In this document: positions 1 to 9,500 of the stretch, in pieces
How the letters are laid out: every line of letters starts with the position of its first letter
Numbering within the stretch: position 1 is the first letter of the stretch
Source of the DNA: Streptomyces sp. A1277
Lineage (GTDB): Bacteria > Actinomycetota > Actinomycetes > Streptomycetales > Streptomycetaceae
Reading direction: 5' to 3'
Assembly: GCF_004795015.1 (NCBI RefSeq)
Contig: NZ_SSBI01000046.1
Coordinates: 1 to 64,000 of the forward strand
Length of the DNA: 64,000 nt
Notes under the pieces: model-generated
What the model saw: the letters and a program-made list of their open reading frames with translations, nothing else
Database searches by the model: none
Told to the model about the DNA's origin: nothing
Made by a program: the position numbers and the translations under genes

Positions 1-537
1 GATCTGGCTGGCCGCCCGGCTCGACGGCCGGGCGGCCAGCCGGCGCAGCACCTCAGGCACCGGGCCCGGGCGGGCCGCCGCCGTCGCCAGGGCCTGCTGG
101 GCGCGGGTCACCCGGCGCAGCTCGCGCTCCCGTGCGGCGGCCATCAGCCCCCACACCGCCCGCGCGATCGCGGTGAACGGGGTCCCGGGCGGGACCTCGA
201 CCAGCGCCATCCCGTGCCGGTCGCACGCCGCGACCAGCTCCGGCGGCACCGCCTCGTGGACCGGCCGCACCCCGAAACCGAGCGCCGCCGCCCCCGCCTC
301 CACCAGCCGGGCCACGTACGCGTCCGGGTCCGTGAGCAGCACCCCGGCGCTCAGCAGCAGCTCCCCGCCGAGCAGGTACGGGTACGGGTCGGCCATCTCC
401 GAGGCGTGCACCCACAGCAGCTCCGCCTCGCCCGGGCCCGCGATCAGCCGCAGCCCCAGCTCCTCGCGGGCCAGCAGCTCGGCCAGCGGCACGGGCGGGG
501 CCGGGGGAGGGGACGGGGCAGCGGGGAAGGCCGGCAT
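1..537 (-). CDS. PucR-family transcriptional regulator, N-terminal part (cut by window edge)
   Basis: The minus strand is open from an ATG at 537 to the window edge, giving 179 codons with no stop. The translation opens with MPAFPAAPSPPPAPPVPLAE, then LLAREELGLRLIAG and a stretch on cell/location 'HASEMADPYPYLLGGELLLS', which is the N-terminal ligand-sensing domain of PucR/CdaR-type activators. The C-terminal HTH_30 domain would lie outside the window. The gene diverges from the ureohydrolase at 652 across a 114-bp gap, so it probably regulates nitrogen or guanidino-compound catabolism by the next two genes; that role is inferred from position. The frame has the normal Streptomyces third-position GC bias. 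Confidence 0.8.
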   Translation of the reverse strand, partial: MPAFPAAPSPPPAPPVPLAELLAREELGLRLIAGPGEAELLWVHASEMADPYPYLLGGELLLSAGVLLTDPDAYVARLVEAGAAALGFGVRPVHEAVPPELVAACDRHGMALVEVPPGTPFTAIARAVWGLMAAARERELRRVTRAQQALATAAARPGPVPEVLRRLAARPSSRAASQI

Positions 538-651
538 GGATGGTTCGTCCGTTCCTCGGGGCCTGAGTGGAGGAAACGTACACTTCAGTGCGGGCCCCGG
601 GCCACCTAGCGTCGCCCTGGCACCCCGCACACCGAAGGAAAGGCCCCCACC

Positions 652-1620
652 ATGAGCAGCAACGACACGCCGCGCGGCCCCGTCGACTCCTCCCGCGTCC
701 CGCGGTACGCCGGGCCCGCGACGTTCGCGCGGCTGCCCCGCCTGGACGAGGTCGGCACGGCGGACGTCGCCGTCGTCGGGGTGCCCTTCGACTCGGGCGT
801 CTCCTACCGGCCCGGCGCCCGCTTCGGCGGCAACGCGATCCGGGAGGCGTCGCGGCTGCTGCGCCCCTACAACCCGGCGCAGGACGCCTCGCCGTTCGCC
901 CTCGCGCAGGTCGCCGACGCCGGGGACATCGCGGCCAACCCGTTCAACATCGAGGAGGCCGTGGAGACCGTCGAGGCCGCCGCCGACGAGCTGCTGTCCA
1001 CGGGGGCCCGGCTGATGACCCTCGGCGGGGACCACACCATCGCGCTGCCGCTGCTGCGTTCCGTCGCCAAGAAGCACGGCCCGGTCGCCCTGCTCCACTT
1101 CGACGCCCACCTCGACACCTGGGACACCTACTTCGGGGCCGCCTACACGCACGGCACCCCGTTCCGCCGGGCCGTCGAGGAGGGCGTCCTCGACACCTCG
1201 GCGCTCTCCCACGTCGGCACCCGCGGCCCGCTGTACGGGAAGCAGGACCTCACCGACGACGCCAAGATGGGCTTCGGGATCGTCACCTCCGCCGATGTCA
1301 TGCGGCGCGGCGCCGACGAGGTCGCCGACCAGCTGCGGCAGCGCATCGGGGACCGGCCGCTGTACATCTCCATCGACATCGACGTGCTGGACCCGGCGCA
1401 CGCCCCCGGCACCGGCACCCCCGAGGCCGGCGGCCTCACCTCCCGCGAGCTGCTGGAGATCGTGCGCGGCCTGTCCTCCTGCCACCTGGTCTCCGCCGAC
1501 CTGGTCGAGGTGGCCCCCGCGTACGATCACGCGGAGATCACCTCCGTCGCCGCCTCGCACACCGCGTACGAGCTGACGACGATCATGACCCGGCAGATCG
1601 CGGAGGCCCGGCACCAGTGA
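652..1620 (+). CDS. speB: Agmatinase/guanidinobutyrase-family ureohydrolase
   Basis: 322 aa, the usual length for the family. Binuclear manganese ligands are visible: GGDH (about 124-127), DAHLD (151-155) and DIDVLD (242-247). The fold hydrolyses a guanidino group to urea plus an amine. Which substrate (agmatine, 4-guanidinobutyrate or guanidinopropionate) cannot be read from sequence. The ATG at 652 follows AAGGAAAGG with good spacing. Its TGA overlaps the GTG start of the ThDP enzyme (GTGA), so the two are translationally coupled. This pairing suggests 4-guanidinobutyrate from 2-ketoarginine as an alternative to agmatine. Confidence 0.85.
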   Translation: MSSNDTPRGPVDSSRVPRYAGPATFARLPRLDEVGTADVAVVGVPFDSGVSYRPGARFGGNAIREASRLLRPYNPAQDASPFALAQVADAGDIAANPFNIEEAVETVEAAADELLSTGARLMTLGGDHTIALPLLRSVAKKHGPVALLHFDAHLDTWDTYFGAAYTHGTPFRRAVEEGVLDTSALSHVGTRGPLYGKQDLTDDAKMGFGIVTSADVMRRGADEVADQLRQRIGDRPLYISIDIDVLDPAHAPGTGTPEAGGLTSRELLEIVRGLSSCHLVSADLVEVAPAYDHAEITSVAASHTAYELTTIMTRQIAEARHQ

Positions 1621-3302
1621 GTCACGACCACCACGACGAGCGGCCACCGCTCACCCCGGCGCAGATCGAGGCCGCGCTGAACCCCCCGCCCGGGCGGACC
1701 GGCGGCGACCTCGTCGTCGAGACGCTGCGGGGGCTGGGCGCGACCACCGTGTTCGGGCTGCCGGGACAGCACGTGCTGGCCCTGTTCGACGCGCTGCGCC
1801 GCTCGTCGCTGGAGTACGTGGGCCTGCGCGTCGAGAACAACGCGGGCTTCGCCGCCGACGCCTACGGGCGCATCACCGGCGAGGTCGCCCCGCTGTTCCT
1901 GTCGACCGGGCCGGGCGCCCTGACCTCGCTCGCCGCGCTCCAGGAGGCGGCGGCCGCGTCGGCGCCCGTGCTCGCGGTGTCCAGCCAGATCCCGGTCCGG
2001 GGGCTGGGCGGCGGCCGCCACGGCCATCTGCACGAACTGCGCGACCAGCAGGCGTCGTTCCGGGACGTGGTGAAGTCCGTCCACACCGTGCGGACCGCCT
2101 CGCAGATCCCGTCCGCGATCGGCGCCGCCTGGGAGTCCGCGCTGACGGCCCCGCACGGCCCCGTCTGGGTCGAGATCCCGCAGGACGTCCTGGAGGCCGC
2201 CACGGCGCTGCCCGTCGTCTCCGGCCTGGACGCCACCCCGCGCGCACTGCACGCCCGCCCCGAACTCATCGCCGTGGCCGCCGATCTGCTGTCGCGGGCC
2301 GAGCGCCCGGCGATCATCGCGGGCGGCGGGGTCGTACGGTCCGACGCGTCCGGCAAGCTGCGCGCGCTCGCCGAGCGGCTGGACGCCCCGGTCGTCACCA
2401 CGTACGGCGGCAAGGGCGCCTTTCCCTGGGAGCACCCGCTCTCGCTGCGGTCCTGGGTGGAGGACCGGCACACCACCGACTTCCTGGAGGACGCCGACGT
2501 CCTGCTCGTCGTCGGCTCCGGACTCGGCGAACTCTCCTCCAACTACTACACGTTCGCCCCGCGCGGCCGGGTCGTCCAGATCGAGGCCGACGCCGGGAAG
2601 CTGGAGGCCAACCACCCGGCGCTCGGCATCCACGCCGACGCCCGCGACGCGCTCGCCGACCTCATCGAAGCGGTCGCCCCGCGCCGGGACCCGGCCGCCG
2701 CCGAGCGCGTCGCCGGGGTCCTCGCCCGCGTCCGGGACCGGATCGCCGGCCAGGGGCGCGACCTGGAACAGCACCTCCTGGCCGGCATCCGCACCGCCCT
2801 GCCCGACGCGTCGCCCAGCTTCTGGGACATGACGATCCTCGGCTACTGGGCCTGGGCCGCCTTCGACGCGCGCCGCCCGAACACCATGCACTCGGCCCAG
2901 GGCGCCGGAGGTCTCGGCTACGCGTTCCCGGCGGCGCTCGGCGCGGCGGTGGCCGACCCGGCCCGGCCGGTCCTCGCGGTCTCCGGCGACGGCGGCGCGA
3001 TGTACTCGATCGCCGAACTGGCCACCGCCCGCCAGTACGGCCTGCCGGTCACCTGGCTGATCGTGGACGACGGCGGCTACGGCATCCTGCGCGAATACCT
3101 CACCGGCGCCTTCGGCGAGACCACCGCGACGGAACTGGCCCGCCCGGACTTCGTCGCCCTCGCCGAGTCCTTCGGCGTCCCGGCGGTCCTTACGAGCCCC
3201 GAGACGCTCGCCGCCGACCTGGCCGAGGCGTTCGCACGGCCGGGCCCCTCGGTCGTCGTACTCCCGGCCCTGCTGAAGATGTTCGAGCCGACCCACCTGT
3301 AG
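1617..3302 (+). CDS. Thiamine-diphosphate-dependent decarboxylase (acetolactate synthase-like; possible 2-ketoarginine decarboxylase)
   Basis: 561 aa with the three ThDP-enzyme domains. The N-terminal PYR domain has the activating Glu in RVENNAGFAADAYGR (about residue 70), the central domain follows, and the C-terminal PP domain has GDGGAMYS. The usual metal-binding NN is replaced by DDGGYG. The GTG at 1617 lies inside the TGA of the ureohydrolase, fixing the start; a longer open frame upstream is not coding in style. Coupling to a ureohydrolase resembles AruI (2-ketoarginine decarboxylase) beside guanidinobutyrase in the arginine transaminase pathway. A benzoylformate-decarboxylase or acetolactate-synthase-like role remains possible. 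Confidence 0.8.
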   Translation: MSHDHHDERPPLTPAQIEAALNPPPGRTGGDLVVETLRGLGATTVFGLPGQHVLALFDALRRSSLEYVGLRVENNAGFAADAYGRITGEVAPLFLSTGPGALTSLAALQEAAAASAPVLAVSSQIPVRGLGGGRHGHLHELRDQQASFRDVVKSVHTVRTASQIPSAIGAAWESALTAPHGPVWVEIPQDVLEAATALPVVSGLDATPRALHARPELIAVAADLLSRAERPAIIAGGGVVRSDASGKLRALAERLDAPVVTTYGGKGAFPWEHPLSLRSWVEDRHTTDFLEDADVLLVVGSGLGELSSNYYTFAPRGRVVQIEADAGKLEANHPALGIHADARDALADLIEAVAPRRDPAAAERVAGVLARVRDRIAGQGRDLEQHLLAGIRTALPDASPSFWDMTILGYWAWAAFDARRPNTMHSAQGAGGLGYAFPAALGAAVADPARPVLAVSGDGGAMYSIAELATARQYGLPVTWLIVDDGGYGILREYLTGAFGETTATELARPDFVALAESFGVPAVLTSPETLAADLAEAFARPGPSVVVLPALLKMFEPTHL

Positions 3303-3405
3303 GACCCCCGCCACCCCGGTGCGTACAACCTTCCGGCCGCCCGTGAGTCATCTCTACGGGCCGGCCGGGGGGCCGCCCGCAGGAACCGTTCAGGGGGAAC
3401 GCACC

Positions 3406-4365
3406 ATGACCACATCCCGTATATCCGGGCGCGCCCGCGCCGCGCTCTGTGCCGCAGTCGCCACCGGGGTCCTCGCACCCGTGGCCCTCGGCGCGGCGCC
3501 CGCCTCGGCCGCCACCGCGCAGGTGAGCTGCACCTCCGGCCGGGCCGGGCTCGCGGCCAAGCTGTCGAAGGACATCACCGCCGCGCTCAAGGGCCGCAAG
3601 TCGACCGTGGCCGTCGCGCTCTACGACCGCACCACCAAGACCACCTGCACGCTGCGCGCCACCTCCAAGTACGACTCCGCGAGCGTCGTGAAGGCGACCG
3701 TGCTGGCCACGCTGCTGTGGGACAACGCCAAGCACAACCGCTACCTCACCCAGCGCGAGACCGACCTCAGCACCAAGATGATCACCAAGTCCGACAACGA
3801 CGCGACCACCAGCCTGTGGAAGCAGCTCGGCGTCGCCAAGGTCAACGCCTTCCTGAAGGCGGCCGGGATGACCCACACCGTGCCCGGCTCCGGCGGCTAC
3901 TGGGGCCTGACCCAGATCACCGCCCAGGACGAGCAGCGGCTGCTGACCCTGCTCACCTCGAAGAACTCCGTGCTCAGCGACAGAGCCCGCTCCTACGAAC
4001 TCGGGCTGATGCACAAGGTCGTCTCCTCGCAGCGCTGGGGCACCCCGGCCGGCGCCCTGACCGGGACCACCGTCCAGGTCAAGAACGGCTGGCTGCAGCG
4101 CGCCACCCACGGCTGGCGGGTGCACAGCATCGGCGCCTTCACCGGCAACGGCCACGACTACGCGCTGACCGTCCTCACCCAGGACAACAAGACGATGAAC
4201 GACGGCGTCAACACCATCCAGGCCGTCGCCCGGGCCGTCCACAAGGACCTCAACCCGCGCATCATGAAGGCGAGGGTCTTCACCGTGCCCGCCGCCCCGC
4301 AGGAGGCCGTCCCGCCGGTCCCGGAGGCCCCGGCCGGCCGGATGCTCACCGCCAAGCCGCGGTAG
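3406..4365 (+). CDS. Secreted class A beta-lactamase-like serine hydrolase
   Basis: 319 aa. A signal peptide ends near ASA|ATAQ (residues 1-36). The class A triad motifs are present: SxxK as SVVK with Ser93, SDN at 129-131, and KNG at 226-228 in place of KTG. The Glu166 omega-loop motif is not obvious, so it may be a penicillin-recognising hydrolase or weak beta-lactamase rather than a true resistance enzyme. The ATG at 3406 is preceded by AGGGGGAAC. The C-terminal 30 residues are Pro/Ala-rich. It stands alone, with a terminator just downstream. Confidence 0.8.
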   Translation: MTTSRISGRARAALCAAVATGVLAPVALGAAPASAATAQVSCTSGRAGLAAKLSKDITAALKGRKSTVAVALYDRTTKTTCTLRATSKYDSASVVKATVLATLLWDNAKHNRYLTQRETDLSTKMITKSDNDATTSLWKQLGVAKVNAFLKAAGMTHTVPGSGGYWGLTQITAQDEQRLLTLLTSKNSVLSDRARSYELGLMHKVVSSQRWGTPAGALTGTTVQVKNGWLQRATHGWRVHSIGAFTGNGHDYALTVLTQDNKTMNDGVNTIQAVARAVHKDLNPRIMKARVFTVPAAPQEAVPPVPEAPAGRMLTAKPR

Positions 4366-4377
4366 GCGCCGCCACCC

Positions 4378-4408
4378 CGGGACCTACGACCAAGGTCCCG
4401 TATTTGTT
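4378..4408 (+). terminator. Rho-independent-like terminator
   Basis: Stem CGGGACC (4378-4384) pairs with GGTCCCG (4394-4400) around a 9-nt loop and is followed by the T-rich TATTTGTT. It lies 13 bp after the beta-lactamase-like stop codon. Confidence 0.6.
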
Positions 4409-4479
4409 GACGCGGGATGAAATCCGCAGCCCACCGTGTTGGTGCCTTCCGTCGGATCAGGTCGAACGGGAGGCACCGG

Positions 4480-7400
4480 GTGGCGGACGCACGGGAGACG
4501 GAACGCGGGCAGCGGGGCGGCTGGGCGCGCAGACTGAGCGGCTACGCCTGGCGCTATCGGCGCAACGTCCTGCTGGCGCTCGGCTCCTCGCTCGGGGGCA
4601 TGGCCGTGATGGCCCTCGTCCCGCTCGTCACCAAGGTGATCATCGACGACGTGGTCGTCGGCCACACCCGCTCCCTGGCCGTCTGGACCGGACTGCTGAT
4701 CGCGGCGGCCGCCCTCGTCTACGCCTTCACCTACATCCGCCGCTACTACGGCGGCCGGCTCGCCCTCGACGTCCAGCACGACCTGCGGACCGGCATGTAC
4801 GGGACGATCAGCCGGCTCGACGGCAAGCGCCAGGACGAACTGTCCACCGGGCAGGTCGTCGGACGCGCCACCAGCGACCTCCAGCTGATCCAGAGTCTGC
4901 TCTTCATGCTCCCGATGACCATCGGGAACGTCCTGCTCTTCCTGATCTCCCTGGTCATCATGGCGTGGCTGTCGCCGCTGCTGACCCTCGTCGCCGTCGC
5001 CGTCGCCCCCGCCCTCTGGTACATCGCCCGCCGCTCCCGCACCCGGCTCTTCCCCGCCACCTGGTACGCCCAGTCGCAGGCCGCCGCCGTCGCCGGGGTC
5101 GTCGACGGGGCCGTCTCCGGCGTCCGCGTCGTCAAGGGCTTCGGGCAGGAGGACCAGGAGACCGGCAAACTGCGCGAGGTCGGGCGCAAGCTGTTCGCCG
5201 GCCGGCTGCGCACCATCCGGCTCAACTCGCGCTACACCCCCGCCCTCCAGGCCGTCCCCGCCCTCGGCCAGGTCGCGATGCTGGCCCTCGGCGGCTGGCT
5301 CGCCACCCGGGGCGAGATCACCCTCGGCACGTTCGTCGCGTTCTCCACGTACCTCGCCCAGCTCGTCGGCCCGGTCCGGATGCTCGCCATGGTCCTCACC
5401 GTCGGCCAGCAGGCCCGCGCCGGCGTGGAACGCGTACTCGAACTCATCGACACCGAGCCGTACCTGACGAACGGCACCAAGGAGCTGCCCGCCGACGCCC
5501 CGGCGAGCGTTGAGTTCGAGGACGTGCGCTTCGGCTACGCCGGCGACGAGGACCTTGGAGGCGGAGCCGAGACGCGGCGCCCGGTCCTCGACGGCTTCTC
5601 GCTGACCATCGAGCCCGGCGAGACCGTCGCCGTCGTCGGCGCGTCCGGCAGCGGCAAGTCCACCGTCTCGCTGCTGCTGCCCCGCTTCTACGACGTCTCG
5701 CACGGCGCGGTCCTCGTCGGCGGCCACGACGTGCGTGAACTGACCCTCGACTCGCTGCGGGCCGCCATCGGACTCGTCCCCGAGGACAGCTTCCTGTTCT
5801 CCGACACCGTCCGCGCCAACATCGCCTACGGCCTCCCCGACGCCACCGACGAGCAGATCGCACAGGCCGCCCGCTCCGCCCAGGCCGACCGCTTCATCGC
5901 CGAGCTGCCGAACGGCTACGACACCAAGGTCGGCGAACACGGACTCACCCTCTCCGGCGGCCAGCGCCAGCGCATCGCCCTCGCCCGCGCCATCCTCACC
6001 GACCCCCGCCTGCTCCTCCTGGACGACGCCACCTCCGCCGTGGACGCCCGCGTCGAGCACGAGATCCACGAGGCCCTGCGCCAGGTGATGGCCGGCCGCA
6101 CCACCCTGCTGATCGCCCACCGCCGCTCCACCCTGAACCTCGCCGACCGCATCGCCGTCCTGGACGACGGCCGCCTCGCCGACCTCGGCACCCACGAGGA
6201 GCTGGAGCGCCGCTGCGCGCTCTACCGGCGCCTGCTCACCGACCCGGACGAGCTCGGCACCACCTCACCAGGCCACCGGCCGGCCCCCGCGGCCGAAGAC
6301 CCCGGACAGGAGCGCGCGCTCCTGGAGGAGATCGACGCCGAGTTCGACGCCGAGCGCGGCATCACCCCCGAACTGTGGGTCCGCAACGGCGAGGAGCGGA
6401 GCACCGACGCGGCCGGCATGCCCGCGACGCCCGAACTGCTCGCCCAGGTCGACGCCCTGCCCCCGGCGGACGACACCCCGGACGTGGACGAGGCCCGTGC
6501 CGTCCACGCCGAGGACTCCTACGGGCTGCGCAGGCTGCTGCGCGGCTTCGGGCTGCCGCTGCTGGTGAGCCTCGGCCTGGTGGCCGTGGACGCCGGGGCG
6601 GGGCTGCTGCTCCCGGTCCTGATCAGGAACGGCATCGACGACGGCGTCACCAAGCTGGCGCTGGGCGCGGTCTGGGCGGCGTCCGCCGTCGCCCTGGCCG
6701 TCGTCCTCGTGCAGTGGGCGGCCCAGATCGGCGAGACCCGCATGACCGGCCGCACCGGCGAGCGGGTGCTCTACTCGCTGCGGCTGAAGATCTTCGCGCA
6801 GCTCCAGCGCCTCGGCCTGGACTACTACGAGCGCGAGCTGACCGGCCGCATCATGACCCGGATGACGACGGACGTGGACGCGCTGTCCACGTTCCTCCAG
6901 ACCGGCCTGGTCACCGCCTTCGTCTCCGTCGTCACCTTCTTCGGCATCATGGTCGCGCTGCTGGTCCTCGACGTGGAACTGGCCCTCGTCGTCTTCGCGA
7001 CCCTGCCGGTCCTCGTCGTCGGGACCGTCTTCTTCCGCCGCAAGAGCGTCAAGGCGTACGAGCTGGCCCGCGAACGGATCAGCGTCGTCAACGCCGACCT
7101 CCAGGAGTCGGTCGCCGGGCTCAGGATCGTGCAGGCGTTCCGGCGCGAGCGGGACGGTGCCGACCGGTTCGCCGCCCGCAGCGACGAGTACCGCCAGGCC
7201 CGGGTCCGGGGCCAGTGGCTGATCTCGGTCTACTTCCCGTTCGTCCAGCTGCTGTCATCCGTGGCCGCGGCCGCCGTGCTGATCGTCGGCGCGGGCCGGA
7301 TCGACAACGGCACGCTCACCACCGGCGCGCTGGTCGCCTACCTGCTCTACATCGACCTGTTCTTCGCCCCCGTCCAGCAGCTCTCCCAGGTCTTCGACGG

Positions 7401-8247
7401 CTACCAGCAGGCCGCCGTCTCCCTCGGCCGCATCCAGGAACTCCTCCAGGAACCGGCGTCCACCGCCGACCGGGGCGAGGCACGGGAGGTGGAGTCGCTG
7501 CGCGGCGAGATCGCCTTCGAGGACGTGTCGTTCGCGTACGGCGGCGAGGAGGCCGCGCTCAGCGGCGTCGACCTGCGCATCCCGGCCGGGCAGACCGTCG
7601 CGTTCGTCGGCGAGACCGGGGCCGGCAAGTCCACCCTGGTCAAGCTCGTCGCCCGGTTCTACGACCCGACGAGCGGCCGGGTCACGGCGGACGGCACCGA
7701 CCTGCGCGACCTCGACCGCACCGCGTACCGGCACCGGCTCGGGGTCGTACCGCAGGAGGCGTACCTCTTCTCCGGGACGGTCCGGGACGCCATCGCCTAC
7801 GGGCGGCCGGACGCCACCGACGCGCAGGTGGAGGCGGCGGCCCGGGCGGTCGGCGCACACGACATGATCGCCACCCTGGACGGCGGCTACCTCCACGAGG
7901 TCGCCGAGCGGGGCCGCAACCTCTCGGCCGGGCAGCGCCAGCTGATCGCGCTCGCCCGCGCCGAACTGGTCGACCCCGACGTCCTGCTGCTGGACGAGGC
8001 CACCGCATCCCTCGACCTCGCCAGCGAGGCCCAGGTCAACCGGGCCACCGACCGGCTCGCGGGGAGGCGCACCACCCTCGTCGTCGCCCACCGCCTGACC
8101 ACCGCCGCGCGCGCCGACCGGGTCGTGGTGATGGACCACGGCCAGGTCGTGGAGGACGGCACGCACGACGAACTCCTCGCCCGCGACGGTCACTACGCGG
8201 CGCTGTGGCGCACCTTCATAGGGGAGGACGAGCCGGCGGGCGTGTGA
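4480..8247 (+). CDS. Fused heterodimer-type ABC exporter (TMD-NBD-TMD-NBD)
   Basis: 1255 aa from a GTG at 4480 that follows GGGAG; an in-frame ATG at 4417 has no clear ribosome site. Two type-IV exporter halves are joined in one chain. NBD1 has Walker A GASGSGKST (about 388), signature LSGGQRQ (about 490) and Walker B ending LLLLDDATS. NBD2 has GETGAGKST (about 1043), a variant signature LSAGQRQ and a normal LLLDEATAS. NBD1 thus has Asp where the catalytic Glu should be, so only one ATP site is fully competent, as in asymmetric exporters. An acidic linker of about 95 residues joins the halves. Substrate unknown; lipid or drug export is typical. Confidence 0.9.
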   Translation: MADARETERGQRGGWARRLSGYAWRYRRNVLLALGSSLGGMAVMALVPLVTKVIIDDVVVGHTRSLAVWTGLLIAAAALVYAFTYIRRYYGGRLALDVQHDLRTGMYGTISRLDGKRQDELSTGQVVGRATSDLQLIQSLLFMLPMTIGNVLLFLISLVIMAWLSPLLTLVAVAVAPALWYIARRSRTRLFPATWYAQSQAAAVAGVVDGAVSGVRVVKGFGQEDQETGKLREVGRKLFAGRLRTIRLNSRYTPALQAVPALGQVAMLALGGWLATRGEITLGTFVAFSTYLAQLVGPVRMLAMVLTVGQQARAGVERVLELIDTEPYLTNGTKELPADAPASVEFEDVRFGYAGDEDLGGGAETRRPVLDGFSLTIEPGETVAVVGASGSGKSTVSLLLPRFYDVSHGAVLVGGHDVRELTLDSLRAAIGLVPEDSFLFSDTVRANIAYGLPDATDEQIAQAARSAQADRFIAELPNGYDTKVGEHGLTLSGGQRQRIALARAILTDPRLLLLDDATSAVDARVEHEIHEALRQVMAGRTTLLIAHRRSTLNLADRIAVLDDGRLADLGTHEELERRCALYRRLLTDPDELGTTSPGHRPAPAAEDPGQERALLEEIDAEFDAERGITPELWVRNGEERSTDAAGMPATPELLAQVDALPPADDTPDVDEARAVHAEDSYGLRRLLRGFGLPLLVSLGLVAVDAGAGLLLPVLIRNGIDDGVTKLALGAVWAASAVALAVVLVQWAAQIGETRMTGRTGERVLYSLRLKIFAQLQRLGLDYYERELTGRIMTRMTTDVDALSTFLQTGLVTAFVSVVTFFGIMVALLVLDVELALVVFATLPVLVVGTVFFRRKSVKAYELARERISVVNADLQESVAGLRIVQAFRRERDGADRFAARSDEYRQARVRGQWLISVYFPFVQLLSSVAAAAVLIVGAGRIDNGTLTTGALVAYLLYIDLFFAPVQQLSQVFDGYQQAAVSLGRIQELLQEPASTADRGEAREVESLRGEIAFEDVSFAYGGEEAALSGVDLRIPAGQTVAFVGETGAGKSTLVKLVARFYDPTSGRVTADGTDLRDLDRTAYRHRLGVVPQEAYLFSGTVRDAIAYGRPDATDAQVEAAARAVGAHDMIATLDGGYLHEVAERGRNLSAGQRQLIALARAELVDPDVLLLDEATASLDLASEAQVNRATDRLAGRRTTLVVAHRLTTAARADRVVVMDHGQVVEDGTHDELLARDGHYAALWRTFIGEDEPAGV

Positions 8248-8259
8248 ACCGCCGGGCCT

Positions 8260-8754
8260 CTACTCCCTGATGCCGGAGATCTTCCCGGTCGCCAGGTCCG
8301 AACGCACGGACAGATAGGTGTACGTGGGGTTCGCCGGGGACCCCCAGGTGAGGCGGACCACGGACCAGGTGTGTCCGGCGCCGCTGTCGCCCGCGGTGAC
8401 CCGGTAGGCGGCCGGGACGTCCTGGGCGCGCAGCACACCGTCGGCGTGGTTGGCCGCCTCCCAGTCGTCCAGCTCGGCGCTCAGGGCGGGCGTGAGGTAG
8501 AAGCCGCGGAGCGCGGCGGCGAGGGAGCCGCCGTCCTCGGCGGCCACGGCGTCGGTGTACGCGCCGTAGAAGTGGTCGACCAGCCGGGATTCCTGGGTGG
8601 CGACCTCGTCGTGGACCGCCGCCGCGGTGGCCTCGCGCGGGGCCGCCGCGGCGGCCGGCACGGCGACGGCCGCGGCCAGGAGCGCGGAGGCGAGCAGCGT
8701 ACGGCCGACGGCGCGCCGGGCGCGGGGGCGCCGGGCGGAGCTGATGCGGGTCAT
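8260..8754 (-). CDS. Secreted protein of unknown function
   Basis: 164 aa starting MTRISSARRPRARRAVGRTL, a Sec or Tat-like signal with an Arg-rich n-region and an AAAAA cleavage area near residue 38. The mature part resembles small NTF2/Mce-like extracytoplasmic domains (VDHFYGAYTDAV near residue 55 and a strand-rich end), but no family is certain. The ATG at 8754 is preceded on the minus strand by AGGCAGGAACC; the longer frame upstream has no signal-peptide logic. It converges on the ABC exporter, with only 12 bp between the stops. Confidence 0.65.
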   Translation of the reverse strand: MTRISSARRPRARRAVGRTLLASALLAAAVAVPAAAAAPREATAAAVHDEVATQESRLVDHFYGAYTDAVAAEDGGSLAAALRGFYLTPALSAELDDWEAANHADGVLRAQDVPAAYRVTAGDSGAGHTWSVVRLTWGSPANPTYTYLSVRSDLATGKISGIRE

Positions 8755-8939
8755 GGCGGTTCCTGCCTTTCGTGGCGGTCTGTCCTGTCCGGCTCCATGG
8801 TGGGGCGCTTCGGCCGGCGGGGAGACCGAGCACGCCGGGTGCAACCTCCGGATGGCCTCCGGCGTCGTAGGGAGGTACACGCATGTGCGTCCAGGTGTCG
8901 GGTAGGGGCGCGATTGTTCGATGAGGCGATGGGGCTGCT

Positions 8940-9356
8940 GTGACCAGAGGGACCGAAGGACATGCCTGGGGCGTGCGGCGCGGGGCCTGCCGCCGCTTCG
9001 TGGCCCTGTCCCTGGCGACCGCCTTCGCACTGGTTCTCGGTGGGGCGGTGGCGGGCAGCGCGGACGCCGCGTCGGCCTGCGTGGGCCGGCCCCGTAAGAC
9101 GGTGAAGTTCGCGACGGGCGAGCTGCGCGTGTACAAGTCGCGGGCCTATGCCTGCGCCACGGCCGTCGCCGCCAAGCCGGGCAAGCGCCGCTCCATGTCC
9201 GTGACCATCCAGCCGCGCGGCGGCCACCCCGTCACCGACAGCGGCAGCTTCACGCAGTTGGCGGGCCCGGTGACGGTGCACGCGCTGAACCGTTGCGTGC
9301 GGGTCTCCGGCTCGGTCGAGGGCAAGGGCGGCCGCACGAGCTGGATCCTGTGCTGA
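8940..9356 (+). CDS. Small secreted protein of unknown function
   Basis: 138 aa from a GTG at 8940. A hydrophobic signal segment (FVALSLATAFALVLGGAVAG) ends at about residue 44 (ADAASA). The mature 95 residues contain four Cys (about 47, 71, 117, 138), the last at the C-terminus, suggesting two disulfides in a small basic beta-rich protein. No family recognised. It diverges from the secreted protein on the minus strand. Confidence 0.6.
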   Translation: MTRGTEGHAWGVRRGACRRFVALSLATAFALVLGGAVAGSADAASACVGRPRKTVKFATGELRVYKSRAYACATAVAAKPGKRRSMSVTIQPRGGHPVTDSGSFTQLAGPVTVHALNRCVRVSGSVEGKGGRTSWILC

Positions 9357-9500
9357 CCGAGTGACATGTTCCGGGCCCCGGCGACGGGGTCTGGTGTCCC
9401 CGGTGCCGCCCCGCTAGGTTCACCGCGTCAGCTGTGAACCATGGGGTGTCTCGCGGGCCCGGTCGTGCTCGGCGGGACGCCTCCCAAGGGGAGGACGCGC

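Noticed and set aside
53..583. Alternative minus-strand frame over the PucR gene
   Set aside because: Runs of Arg/Gly/Ala with no domain; the frame starting at 537 gives a clear PucR N-terminal domain.
1527..3314. Open minus-strand frame opposite the ThDP enzyme
   Set aside because: Compositional shadow; the plus strand has full ThDP motifs.
3319..3405. Upstream in-frame start for the beta-lactamase-like gene
   Set aside because: The GTG at 3319 would bury the signal peptide; the ATG at 3406 has an adjacent ribosome site.
8597..8905. Plus-strand frame opposite the secreted protein
   Set aside because: Low-complexity Ala/Arg shadow without start signal.
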